The notes beneath the pieces were generated by a model, which saw nothing but the letters and a program-made list of their open reading frames with translations, was not told the DNA's origin and searched no databases. Both the position numbers and the translations under genes were made by a program. Shown piece after piece: positions 43,511-52,101 of a stretch of DNA of 56,697 nt (position 1 is its first letter; every line of letters begins with the position of its first letter). Source of the DNA: Anaerolineae bacterium (lineage in GTDB: Bacteria; Chloroflexota; Anaerolineae; JAFGEY01); contig JAFGEY010000219.1 in NCBI GenBank assembly GCA_016931365.1, forward strand, positions 1 to 56,697. The letters are read 5' to 3'.

Positions 43511-45207
43511 TATGCTTGCTCCTCTTCTTGTGGTGCGCCCAGCCGCACCACCAGCCGCTCCAGACTGAGCGCTCGCCGGATCTCGTCGGCGGCGGTGCGC
43601 AGCATGGTCTCCAGGTCCAGCGTCTCGCGGACGCGCCCGGTCACCTCGCCAATCGTGCGCTCGCGGGCGGCAGTGCGCCGGGTCTCGCGATACAGGCGGG
43701 CGCGTTCCACCGTCGCGCCCAGTTGCTCGACCAGCGTTTCCAGCAGCGCGATTTCCTCGTCCGACCACCCACCCGGCCGGCGGCCCTCCAAAACACCGAT
43801 CACCTGCCCGCCAACGTTGAGCGGCATAGCCAATCGTTCCCGGTCATGGTCGGCCACCACCACACGAGCTGTCCGCGACGCCTCTTCCATCTCTGGTTCC
43901 CAAACCTCCGGCGACTCGAAAATGCCCCGGCGGTCAGCCAGGTAGCCCAGATCGGGCTGCGCGCGCAGCAAATTCTGCCACGCCTCGCGGGTCAGTTCGC
44001 CGCGCGCTCGCCGTTCAGTCTCTGCCGCCGCCTCGACGCGCTGCACGAGCTGCGCCGTGTTCACCGCCACCGCCGCCTGGTCGGCCAGCGTTTGCAGAAC
44101 GGCAACATCCTCCAGGTCAAAGGGTTCCGCCGCCCGGCGGTGCACGTCGAGCACGCCGATCACCACACCTTGCACCCGCAGCGGCAGAGCCAACTCGGCG
44201 CGCGTATCCGGCCAATCTGAATCAACGGCATCTCGTTCATCAAGCAATTGTGTTCTATGCCCGATCTGTGTAAAGACCTCTCGCACCAGCGATTGCTCGG
44301 CGTCAGTTTCTTCGCCAACAGGCACCCGGTAGTTGCGAGCCAGCAAGCGTTGCCCGACCTCGCCTGCGGCGGCCTGCAGCACCGCCCACTGCCGCGCCGA
44401 GTCCACCAGAAAGACGCCGGCATAGTAAAACCCAAACCGCTCGCCGATCAACCCGACCAGACGATCTAAAAGCTGCTGCACATCGAGCACCGAGGTCACA
44501 TCGTAGGCAATTTCGGCCGTTGCAGTAAGCGCCTCCATACGCCGGTCCAGGCGGGCATTGGCGGCCTCCAATTCGGCGGCACGCTCGCCCAGCGCCGCGC
44601 GCGCCTGCTCTGCCGCCCGGTTGGCCCGCGCAGCAATAACGAGCGCCTGATTAAAGAACCATATCGCCAGCGCCATCAGGCCAACAGACATGACAAAACC
44701 GGCGCCTTCCTCCAATATCTCGTCCAAAGAGGTCGGGTCGGGCGAACTGCCCAACGTGAGCACCCCCTGGTTGAACCCAACAGCAAAGGCCGCATAGGTC
44801 AAAAGGCTCAGAGCAGCAGCAACCATACCGGCACGGATGTCGAGCAAAAGCGCGGACAGGACGATCACAGCCAAAAGAAACATGCGTCCTCCGCTGCTCA
44901 ACCAACCCACGTACAGGGCAAAGACGGCAAACGCATAGAACGCCAACAAAAGCACCAAAGCGCGCCAGGCATCGCCGATCTTGCGCACCACCAACAAGAG
45001 CACGGCCACCCCATAGGCGATCAAGTATGCTGGCAGCGTAAGGTTGAGTTCTTGTCCCCGGAACAGCGCGATGACGTCGGGCAAAATGCCCGACGGCCCC
45101 GCCACCACGATCATCCACAACAGCACATTGATCACGCGGTGGCGCTGCTCGCGCAGCCAGGAACTCGATTCAGTCCGTGAAGCCGGATCGGCAAACGATT
45201 GTCTCAT
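43510..45207 (-). CDS. Six-helix membrane double-GAF sensor
   Basis: 565 residues. The ATG overlaps the stop of the preceding gene by four bases (ATGA). A charged N-terminus (~1-25) precedes about six membrane helices (~27-195) that do not carry the PPxFEDDE motif. A long Ala-rich coiled coil follows (~195-230). GAF1 (~245-400) has an insertion and altered motif ('SDWPDTRAELALPLRVQG'). The linker is 'RGELTREAWQNLL', followed by GAF2 (~440-510, 'VIGVLEGRRPGG') and the shared tail (~515-555). No output domain. It forms a run of four consecutive six-helix sensors with the neighbours between 41819 and 48672. Confidence 0.92.
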   Translation of the reverse strand: MRQSFADPASRTESSSWLREQRHRVINVLLWMIVVAGPSGILPDVIALFRGQELNLTLPAYLIAYGVAVLLLVVRKIGDAWRALVLLLAFYAFAVFALYVGWLSSGGRMFLLAVIVLSALLLDIRAGMVAAALSLLTYAAFAVGFNQGVLTLGSSPDPTSLDEILEEGAGFVMSVGLMALAIWFFNQALVIAARANRAAEQARAALGERAAELEAANARLDRRMEALTATAEIAYDVTSVLDVQQLLDRLVGLIGERFGFYYAGVFLVDSARQWAVLQAAAGEVGQRLLARNYRVPVGEETDAEQSLVREVFTQIGHRTQLLDERDAVDSDWPDTRAELALPLRVQGVVIGVLDVHRRAAEPFDLEDVAVLQTLADQAAVAVNTAQLVQRVEAAAETERRARGELTREAWQNLLRAQPDLGYLADRRGIFESPEVWEPEMEEASRTARVVVADHDRERLAMPLNVGGQVIGVLEGRRPGGWSDEEIALLETLVEQLGATVERARLYRETRRTAARERTIGEVTGRVRETLDLETMLRTAADEIRRALSLERLVVRLGAPQEEEQA

Positions 45208-46946
45208 CCTGCACCTCTTTGATCCATCTCGGGCGTTTTGTCAGGTGCGCCCGGCCGGAGCCGCAACACCAGTTGATCGAGGTCGAGCACCTGGCGGATT
45301 TCGTCCACGGCTACCTTGAGCACGTCTTCCAACTCGACCGGCTCGCGCATACGCCCGGTCACATCGCTGACCAACCGTTCGCGGGCCGCGCGGCGCTGGG
45401 TGTCCTGGTACAGCCGCGCGCTTTCCAACGCCACTCCCAATTGCTCGATCAGCGTTTGCACGGTCTCGATCTCTGCCGACGCCCAGGCCTCTCCGGTTGG
45501 CTTGCGCGCGTCAATGACGCCGACGGCCTGCCCACGCACCCGGATGGGGACAACCAACTGCGCCGAAACACCGTCTTGTCTGGCGACAGGTTCACCGCTT
45601 TGCATGGCCGCTTCCAGTTCTGGCAGCCACTCGGTCGCTGGCGGCAAGAGGCCATCAGGGTCATAACGCTCGACCAATCCCGACTGGGCGCGCAAAAATT
45701 CGCGCCAGCCCTGACTGCTGGCCTCTCCAGCAGCCTGCCGAACCATATCCAGGTTGGCCTGTATTTGCGCAACCAGGCGCACATTGCTGAGGGCAACGGC
45801 GATCTGGTCAGCCACGGTTTGCAGCGCTTCGACCTCTTCTGCAGCGAACTCGCGCCGTCCGGCCAGGCGTGAGCCATGCACCTCCAGGGCACCGACCACC
45901 CGGCCATGGATGCGCAAAGGCAGAGCGATCTCTGCTGTGCCAGCGTCCACATTGGCGTCCATTTGGGCGACCGCCTGGCGCAGCGCGCGCCCGACAAGCG
46001 TCGCATCATTGATCGGCAACGCGTGTCCGTGCGCCATCCGCCACTCTCCCGCCTGATCGTAAGAAGCGCGGAGGATCGCCAGCTTGCCTCCAGAACCGGT
46101 CTCAAGCTCATCCAGAACATAGACGCCTGCGTAGGCATAGCCAAAAAGCTCCGAGATCAAGCGCGCCGATCTTGGCAGCAGTTGTTCTTCATCCGTGATA
46201 TTGGTGGTCTCGCGCGCAATTTGCGCAGCGGCTTTGAGCTGCGTATTGCGTTGCGCCAGTTCGGCTTCGCGCGTCATCAACAGTTGAGCCTGGGCCTGCA
46301 ATTCGCCGATCAGACTCTGGCCGCTGGCCACGTTTTTCGCAAACCGGGAGAGCAAAAAGTCATATCCAAAGATGAGCAGCACGCCAACCATCGTTTGCAC
46401 CGCTGCATTACTGACCCACGGGAAAAAATCAACCGAAACAGCCTGGCGTTCTTTTGAAAAAACGCTCAACAGGCCGCTAGAAAACGCCACCCCGAAAAGC
46501 AGCAGAGTCAGCACGTTCAACCCGGTTGCGATCAATCCAGCACGCTTTCCGTAAAAGAGCGCGGCGACGAGCGCAAAACCCAGCAACAAAATACGCCCAT
46601 CTCCGGTGCGCCCCGTGTTGAGCGTCTCAAAGACGCCCACGGCGTAGAACAGGCCAATGATCAGCCAGGTCTGTATGGTGTAGGGAATGCCGCGCCACAG
46701 CGTAAATGCCGCTGCCAGCGCATAGACCACCCAATAAATGGGGATGGCGATAAAATTGCCCACCTGATAGGCCGTATAGCTGCCGAACAACACCGCAAAC
46801 AAACCAACCACGAGCATCGCGCGCAACGCGACCCGGGTCAGATCGCTCCGCCAGTTCGTCAGACTGTCCCCCAGTGAAACCGAGGCAGACGCCGGCAGAT
46901 GCACTGAATCCGCGCTGTGTGAGTGTGTCATCTGGTCTTGTCGCAT
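45204..46946 (-). CDS. Six-helix membrane double-GAF sensor with divergent GAF1
   Basis: 580 residues from the ATG at 46946, chosen because AGGAGA lies at good spacing. The open frame reaches 47009 inside the upstream gene but reads as noise. The N-terminus (~1-35) is polar. About six membrane helices lie at ~40-220, with a coiled coil at ~225-260. GAF1 (~265-425) lacks the 'NPxLPxTRSE' motif and has 'DAGTAEIALPLRIHG' instead, so ligand contact or fold may differ. The linker is 'GEASSQGWREFL', then GAF2 (~465-530, 'AVGVIDARKPTG') and the shared tail (~535-565). No output domain. The membrane part resembles that of the next gene upstream (to 48672). Confidence 0.91.
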   Translation of the reverse strand: MRQDQMTHSHSADSVHLPASASVSLGDSLTNWRSDLTRVALRAMLVVGLFAVLFGSYTAYQVGNFIAIPIYWVVYALAAAFTLWRGIPYTIQTWLIIGLFYAVGVFETLNTGRTGDGRILLLGFALVAALFYGKRAGLIATGLNVLTLLLFGVAFSSGLLSVFSKERQAVSVDFFPWVSNAAVQTMVGVLLIFGYDFLLSRFAKNVASGQSLIGELQAQAQLLMTREAELAQRNTQLKAAAQIARETTNITDEEQLLPRSARLISELFGYAYAGVYVLDELETGSGGKLAILRASYDQAGEWRMAHGHALPINDATLVGRALRQAVAQMDANVDAGTAEIALPLRIHGRVVGALEVHGSRLAGRREFAAEEVEALQTVADQIAVALSNVRLVAQIQANLDMVRQAAGEASSQGWREFLRAQSGLVERYDPDGLLPPATEWLPELEAAMQSGEPVARQDGVSAQLVVPIRVRGQAVGVIDARKPTGEAWASAEIETVQTLIEQLGVALESARLYQDTQRRAARERLVSDVTGRMREPVELEDVLKVAVDEIRQVLDLDQLVLRLRPGAPDKTPEMDQRGAG

Positions 46947-46968
46947 ATCTGTGTCTCCTGCCGCCGCA

Positions 46969-48672
46969 CTACGGCTCGTCAACCGGCTCTGGGGGCGCCA
47001 GCCGCACATCGAGCGCCGCCAGTCCCAGCGACTGAACGATCTCTTGCACGGCGGTTTTGATCACCGTTGTTATATCAAGCGATTCTCGAATACGCCCGGT
47101 CACCTGGCCGATCATCTGCTCGCGCGCCGCGCGGCGTTGCGTATCGCCATAGAGCCGCGCGCCTTCCAGGGCCACGTTCAACTGCTCGGTCATCGCCTCC
47201 AGCAGTTCGACCTCCTGGGCGCTCCAGGCCGAGCCGTCTGGCTTGAGGCCATCCACCACGCCGATCACCTCGCCACGCACGCGGATGGGGATCGACAGCG
47301 CGCCCGGCTGCCCGGCGTCGCTCATGTTGATGCCCGCCTCCAACGCCGCGGCCATTTGCGGCTCCAACAGATCAGCGGCGCGCACGCCCCGGCCGTCGCT
47401 CAAATAGCCCAGGTCGGGCTGCGCGCGCAGCAAATTCTGCCAGGCCTGGCGGCTCGACTCGCCGTACGCCCGACGCTCCGCCGCAACACTTTCTTGCACT
47501 TGTTGGAACAAACGCGCATTGCTGATCGCCAGCGCAATCTGGTCGGCGAGCGCTTGCAGGGTGGTCACATCCTCATCCGTGAACGCATTGATCGCCGTGC
47601 TTTGTACATCCAGCACGCCGATAGTCGAGCTGCCGACGCGCAACGGCAAGGCGATCTCGGAACGTGTGTCGGGTAGAAGCGGATTGTCGAAAAAGACCGC
47701 GTCCTGGCCAATATCGTGTGCGACGCGATATTCGCCCTGCCCGGCCACGTTGCCGACAATGCCTCGTTCGCCCACTCGCAAGCGATGGCCTTGAACCAGC
47801 ATCTGCCGTCCACCGGCGCTGGACGCCGCCCGCAGTTCGGCCCATTCGCCCTGCTCATCGAGGATGAACAGGCCAACATGATAAAATCCAAACTGTTCGC
47901 CAACCACCCTGGCCACATTGTCAAGCAACTGGGGCAAATCGCTGACCACCGATGCCGCCTCTCGGGCCACTACCGCGCTGGCCTGCAAATATCGCGCTCG
48001 ACGTTCCAACTCTTGCGTACGCTCTGCTACCTGCGTTTCCAGGTTGGCGCGACGCTGCTCCACTTCCAGGGCGAGTTCCCGGCTTTGATCCAGCGCGGTA
48101 GCAAGACGAGGAAACATATAGTTGACCGCACTGATGAGCAACACGCCCAGCAACAGGACCACGGCCACATTGGTCACCCAACCAACGGGATCGGTCGAAC
48201 GAACCTCAGCCTCCGGCAGAATGCTGACAATGCCCGTAGAAAAAGCGGCGGCTATTGCCGCAAGCGTCAAGATGCTGAGCGCTAAAGCGCCCCATCCCAC
48301 CCGGCGTCCGAAAAAGAGCGCGCCCATCACCGGAACAGCCAGCAGAAAAAGCCGGCCGCTTCCGCCACGCCCGTCCTGAAAGAAATCAAGGGCGCCGATC
48401 AGATAGATCAAGCCCATCAATAGCCCGGCTTGCAGCGAGTAGGGCACCCGGCGGCCAAACGCAAACAAAACGACCAAGCCATACGAAACCAGATAGAGCG
48501 GTAGCAACCATATATCCCCGGTCAAATATGCATAATAACCGCCGGCCAGAACCGCCAGCGCACCAACAACAACCAACGCCCGATAGACGTTGCGAATCAA
48601 TTGCCGCCGCAAAACGTCGATATCCTCAAGCAGCGCCATTCCCGGTTGCCTTGTCTCCATTGAATCATGCAT
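46969..48672 (-). CDS. Six-helix membrane double-GAF sensor
   Basis: 567 residues from ATG 48672, with GGAG eight bases upstream. The frame stays open to 49176, but that extension is Arg/Gly-rich, overlaps the upstream gene and is rejected. An N-terminal helix (~10-22) is followed by about six membrane helices (~25-190), an 'RSTDPVGWVTNVAVV' loop and a coiled coil (~195-235). GAF1 is ~245-395 ('NPLLPDTRSEIALPLRVG'), the linker 'YGESSRQAWQNLL', GAF2 ~435-510 ('VIGVVDGLKPDG') and the shared tail ~515-555. No output domain. The upstream dCache gene stops five bases before this start, so the two are probably co-translated. Confidence 0.92.
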   Translation of the reverse strand: MHDSMETRQPGMALLEDIDVLRRQLIRNVYRALVVVGALAVLAGGYYAYLTGDIWLLPLYLVSYGLVVLFAFGRRVPYSLQAGLLMGLIYLIGALDFFQDGRGGSGRLFLLAVPVMGALFFGRRVGWGALALSILTLAAIAAAFSTGIVSILPEAEVRSTDPVGWVTNVAVVLLLGVLLISAVNYMFPRLATALDQSRELALEVEQRRANLETQVAERTQELERRARYLQASAVVAREAASVVSDLPQLLDNVARVVGEQFGFYHVGLFILDEQGEWAELRAASSAGGRQMLVQGHRLRVGERGIVGNVAGQGEYRVAHDIGQDAVFFDNPLLPDTRSEIALPLRVGSSTIGVLDVQSTAINAFTDEDVTTLQALADQIALAISNARLFQQVQESVAAERRAYGESSRQAWQNLLRAQPDLGYLSDGRGVRAADLLEPQMAAALEAGINMSDAGQPGALSIPIRVRGEVIGVVDGLKPDGSAWSAQEVELLEAMTEQLNVALEGARLYGDTQRRAAREQMIGQVTGRIRESLDITTVIKTAVQEIVQSLGLAALDVRLAPPEPVDEP

Positions 48673-48677
48673 ATTCT

Positions 48678-50804
48678 CTACTCCTGCTTGCCGTCGCCCG
48701 CCGCACGCGCAGTATGATCCCCGGCCGCTGCCAGCCGGACGACCACGCGATCGAGACCTAGAGCTTCGCGCATCTCTGCGGCCGCTGTTTGCAGCACACG
48801 CTCCAGTTCCAGGCTCTCGCGCATCCGCGTCGCCACCTGGCCGATGGCCTGTTCGCGGGCGGCGCGGCGCTGCGAATCCTCGTAAAGCTGCGCCCCTTCG
48901 AGAGCCACATTGAGCTGATCGGTCATCGCTTGCAGCAAGTCGATCTCTTCGGGCGTCCATTGGGTGCCATCGGGTTTGCGGCCATCGATCACGCCGATCA
49001 CCTGATCGCGCACCTTGATCGGGATCGCCAGCGTATTCCGAGCCGCGCCGGGCGTCATCTCGCCGGTGCGCAGTGCGTCGCGCATTTCGGGCCGCCACGG
49101 ATTGGCGACAGGTTGTGTTTTCTTCCGGTCGCTCAAGAAACTCAGGCCGGACGAGGCCAAAAGCAATTGCCGCCACGCTCCACGAGTCAACTCACCATAG
49201 GCACGGCGCTCAGCTTCGAGGCTGTCCTGAACCTGCTGGAACAAACGCGCATTGCGTACGGCATTGGCGATCTGGTCGGCTACGGTCTGCATCACCGAAA
49301 CATCTTCCTGTGAGAAAAATGCCTCTTTTTCGCTCTGCACCGTCATCGCGCCGATGACCTGATCGCCTGCACGCAATGGCAGCGCCAGCTCGGAGCGCGT
49401 CTCGGGCAGGTCGGGGTTGTTGAAACGAACAGCCGCCTCGCCGACGTCAAGCTGGATGTCGGCCTCTCCACTTAGCATACAACGTCCGATCATCGACTCG
49501 CCGCCGACGCGCAGCCGGTGATTGCGGGCCAGCATCGCACGCCCGGCCTGACCGGTACCGGCCCGCAACACAGCATATTCGCCTGCCTCATCGGCCAAGA
49601 ATAAACCCACATAGTACAAATTGAAACGATCCCGCACCAACTCGACAACCCGAGGCAGCAATACCTCAATGTCAAGCACTGCTGTGGTGGCGCTTGAAAC
49701 CTCCGCTGCAGTGAGCAGACCCTGGGTGCGTTCGACCACACGCCGCTCAAGGCCGGCCAGCGTCTCGCGCAACTGCGCCGTCATGTGGTTAAAGGCCAGG
49801 GCCAGGGTGGCGATCTCGTCCTGCTGCTCGCCCACGTCTGCTTGACGGAACAGTTCGCCAGCGCTGATCGCCTGGGCTGTCGTAGCTAACTCGTTGATGG
49901 GTTGCGCAGTACGTGCGGCGATCCACAGTCCCAAGCTACTGGCTAATGCTAAAGCAACAAAGAATATTCCTATAGTTACAAAGAGCGTGGTATAAGCCAG
50001 CGACAAAGCTTCTCGGACTGGTTGCTCAGAAGCCACCCGCAGCGATTGATTGCCCAGCAAGATTGTCTCAAATGCAAGCGCTGCGCGTTCACCTCCCAGC
50101 CCAATGGTGATCGCATTGCGCTCCGGCAACGTATACTTGGTTTCTCGCAACACGATCGAAGGATTTTGGTGGGCCACCACACGATCTTGGTCATCCAACA
50201 CATAAACGATGCCACTGCCGCTGACCTGGGCACTGGTCATCAGATCCCACACCGTTTTAAAGCGAAAGTCAGCCACGAGAACACCATCCAGTTTGCCGGA
50301 ACGCAGGTCGATCAACGGTATCGCCAGGGTCATAAACGGTTCGCCCGAAAGATCATCAAACCGGACCGGGCCATAAAAGACCTCTCCGTTCGTCTTGGGC
50401 TGCTCGTATTCATCTGCGCCGGCGCGACTGTGCAAAGAGCCGGCATCGTAGGTTTTGAGCCGCGAAATACGGAACATCTCCTGGCCTGCGCCGTCGAGCA
50501 AGGCCAGTTCCTGGTACACGTCCTGAAAAGCGAGCAGCGCCGCAAGCTGATCGGCTTGCGCCTGCGGATCCAATTGTTGCAGGCCGCGGACCTGGACCAA
50601 CACGCGCAGCTCGTTTTCGCGGTCAAGGATAAAGGAAGTGACGTCGCCGGCCACACGGCGCGCGATCTGGCTTTGCAGATCCAACGCCTGAGTCCGCTGC
50701 ACGGAAAAGCCATAAACAACCAGCACCAATCCCATCATAAAGATCGGGATCACGGCCAGGCCGATAAAGGCGACGGTCAGCCGAATTCGCAAGCTGCTTC
50801 GCAT
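48678..50804 (-). CDS. dCache/HAMP/double-GAF sensor without output domain (copy 1)
   Basis: 708 residues from ATG 50804, eight bases after GGAG. A GTG nine bases earlier is too close to that site. TM1 is ~10-31. A large extracytoplasmic domain (~32-272) has dCache features ('YGPVRFDDLSGEPFMTLAIP', 'LIDLRSGKLDGVLVADFRF'). TM2 is ~273-296 and HAMP ~297-350. GAF1 is ~380-535 ('[18 protein letters not shown]'), the linker 'YGELTRGAWRQLL', GAF2 ~575-655 and the shared tail ~660-697. dCache domains often bind amino acids or other small molecules directly or through binding proteins. A substrate-binding protein gene lies just upstream. The GAF half is nearly identical to the gene ending at 53818. 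Confidence 0.93.
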   Translation of the reverse strand: MRSSLRIRLTVAFIGLAVIPIFMMGLVLVVYGFSVQRTQALDLQSQIARRVAGDVTSFILDRENELRVLVQVRGLQQLDPQAQADQLAALLAFQDVYQELALLDGAGQEMFRISRLKTYDAGSLHSRAGADEYEQPKTNGEVFYGPVRFDDLSGEPFMTLAIPLIDLRSGKLDGVLVADFRFKTVWDLMTSAQVSGSGIVYVLDDQDRVVAHQNPSIVLRETKYTLPERNAITIGLGGERAALAFETILLGNQSLRVASEQPVREALSLAYTTLFVTIGIFFVALALASSLGLWIAARTAQPINELATTAQAISAGELFRQADVGEQQDEIATLALAFNHMTAQLRETLAGLERRVVERTQGLLTAAEVSSATTAVLDIEVLLPRVVELVRDRFNLYYVGLFLADEAGEYAVLRAGTGQAGRAMLARNHRLRVGGESMIGRCMLSGEADIQLDVGEAAVRFNNPDLPETRSELALPLRAGDQVIGAMTVQSEKEAFFSQEDVSVMQTVADQIANAVRNARLFQQVQDSLEAERRAYGELTRGAWRQLLLASSGLSFLSDRKKTQPVANPWRPEMRDALRTGEMTPGAARNTLAIPIKVRDQVIGVIDGRKPDGTQWTPEEIDLLQAMTDQLNVALEGAQLYEDSQRRAAREQAIGQVATRMRESLELERVLQTAAAEMREALGLDRVVVRLAAAGDHTARAAGDGKQE
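49200..49840 (-). repeat. Near-identical GAF-coding segment, copy 1
   Basis: This part of the copy 1 sensor aligns without gaps to 54325-54965 (constant offset of 5125 bases at both ends checked by eye). Runs of more than 20 identical bases occur. It encodes the HAMP end and GAF1. It points to a recent duplication or gene conversion. Confidence 0.75.
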
Positions 50805-50849
50805 ATCACGCACTCCTCATACACCTGCCATACATCGTTGCCATATATC

Positions 50850-50924
50850 TGGGTAGGAGCTGGCCTTGTGCCAGCCCAGCAGGGCAATAACGGCCGATTT
50901 TCGCTTGGGATTCATCCCTACCCA
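50850..50924. repeat. REP-like inverted repeat in the gap after the substrate-binding protein gene
   Basis: TGGGTAGG (50850-50857) is mirrored by CCTACCCA (50917-50924). Inside, GCTGGC-CTTGT-GCCAGC (50859-50875) forms a hairpin. It lies in the 136-base gap between the binding protein and the dCache sensor and could attenuate transcription between them. No protein is encoded in the gap. Confidence 0.55.
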
Positions 50925-50940
50925 TTGAAAGTATCTGAAA

Positions 50941-51933
50941 TCAGTACAGAATGTCGTCCGCCGTCTGCAGCACGGCATCCGGCACATCCAATCCGATCGT
51001 TTGTGCGGCCTTGACATTGATCGTCAGGGATGGAATAGCCGTTTCGACCGGCAGATCACCTGCTGCAGCTCCATTCAAGATCTTGTGTGCCAGGGCAGCA
51101 GCCATTCGTCCCACTTGCACGTTGTCAACCGCGTAACTGAAAAGCGCACCTTGCTTGGTCTGCCCGAGCGTATTAGCGGCAACCGGCAACTTGTGCTCGT
51201 TAGCAAAAGCCAGGATCGGCTCGGGACTGTTCGTGTTGACCGCGTCGGGCATGATCAAGATTGCATCAATACCGGGATCGGTTTCCTGGGAAAGCCGGTC
51301 CAGTTCAGTCGTCAGGTCATCCACGCTCTTGACCACAGTCTCCACCAGTTCAATCCCCAGCGACGCCGCCACCTCGCGAATCGGCGGTGCACTGCTGGCA
51401 GAAGTCACATAATCCGGATCGTACAAGATGCCCAACCGCTTGATCTGTGGCGCCATTTGCGACAGATACTCGACGCGCTTGCCAAAATAAGATGGATCGG
51501 GAAGGGCGATCCCGGTGATGTTGCCGCCCGGGGACTTGATCGACTCGACCACGCCGGCTTTGACCGGGTCGGTGATAATCGTAAACAGGACGGGGATGTT
51601 GGTGCCGGCCGTAGCCTCGATCGCCGCCCCGGTTGCCACCGTCGTCGTAGCTACAATCAGATCGACTTTATTTTCAACAAACTGCCGAGCGATCTGGGCC
51701 ATCTTTTCGGCGTCGCCGCTGGCAGCCTGGAAATCGTAGACGATCGTTTCACCCTCCACGTATCCCAACTCGGCCATCTTGGCTTTGAATCCATCCATCA
51801 CGCTGTTAAAGGCGTCAACACCGGACAACAATCCTACCTTATAAACCTTTGGACCAGCTTTGGCACAACCACCCAACAACAAGAGACCGACCATCGCGAC
51901 CAACACCCACTTGGTAAAATGTCTGTTTGCCAT
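50941..51933 (-). CDS. ABC-type substrate-binding lipoprotein (ABC_sub_bind/TrpX-like family)
   Basis: 330 residues. A signal peptide ends in the lipobox 'LLGGC' (Cys23), so the mature protein should be lipid-anchored outside the membrane. The rest is a two-lobed binding fold of the ABC_sub_bind family: 'FTIITDPVKAGVVESIKSPG', 'GNITGIALPD', 'RLGILYDPDY', and a C-terminal 'INVKAAQTIGLDVPDAVL'. Some relatives bind aromatic amino acids, but the ligand here is unknown. Family members normally sit beside a permease and an ATPase. Neither is present. Instead the next gene downstream is a dCache-HAMP-GAF sensor. The same order recurs at the right edge, so a sensory accessory role is likely. Confidence 0.92.
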   Translation of the reverse strand: MANRHFTKWVLVAMVGLLLLGGCAKAGPKVYKVGLLSGVDAFNSVMDGFKAKMAELGYVEGETIVYDFQAASGDAEKMAQIARQFVENKVDLIVATTTVATGAAIEATAGTNIPVLFTIITDPVKAGVVESIKSPGGNITGIALPDPSYFGKRVEYLSQMAPQIKRLGILYDPDYVTSASSAPPIREVAASLGIELVETVVKSVDDLTTELDRLSQETDPGIDAILIMPDAVNTNSPEPILAFANEHKLPVAANTLGQTKQGALFSYAVDNVQVGRMAAALAHKILNGAAAGDLPVETAIPSLTINVKAAQTIGLDVPDAVLQTADDILY

Positions 51934-52063
51934 TACTCATTCTTCCTTTCATCTCATCGTATCCCGCTCTACATCTCTAGTACTCCGTCAAACTAGATTT
52001 GATATGCTACTTGCCTGCACGGGCCGACTTGCCACTTTCACTATTTGTTTGCAAGAGTACTGT

Positions 52064-52080
52064 GGGGGTGACACACCCCC
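52064..52080. other. Short G/C hairpin in the 168-base gap
   Basis: GGGGGTG-ACA-CACCCCC forms a perfect 7-bp stem. It lies 22 bases past the stop of the six-helix sensor gene. It has no T-tract on either side, so termination is doubtful. The rest of the gap 51934-52101 shows nothing I can name. Confidence 0.4.
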
Positions 52081-52101
52081 TGAGAGCGATTTTGCTCTGT
52101 A

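Noticed and set aside
43511..43768. N-terminal extension of the sensor starting at 43510
   Set aside because: It overlaps the upstream GAF gene and is low-complexity. The TAATG junction with GAGGAG marks the true start.
46947..47009. Upstream start at 47009 for the divergent GAF1 sensor
   Set aside because: It lies inside the neighbouring gene, and the Shine-Dalgarno sequence points to 46946.
48673..49176. N-terminal extension of the six-helix sensor frame up to 49176
   Set aside because: The added ~168 residues are Arg/Gly/Asp-rich, lie wholly inside the dCache sensor gene in another frame and have no ribosome site. ATG 48672 has a good one.
50941..51933. Component of a complete ABC transporter operon
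   Set aside because: No permease or ATPase gene is adjacent. Both neighbours are GAF sensors.
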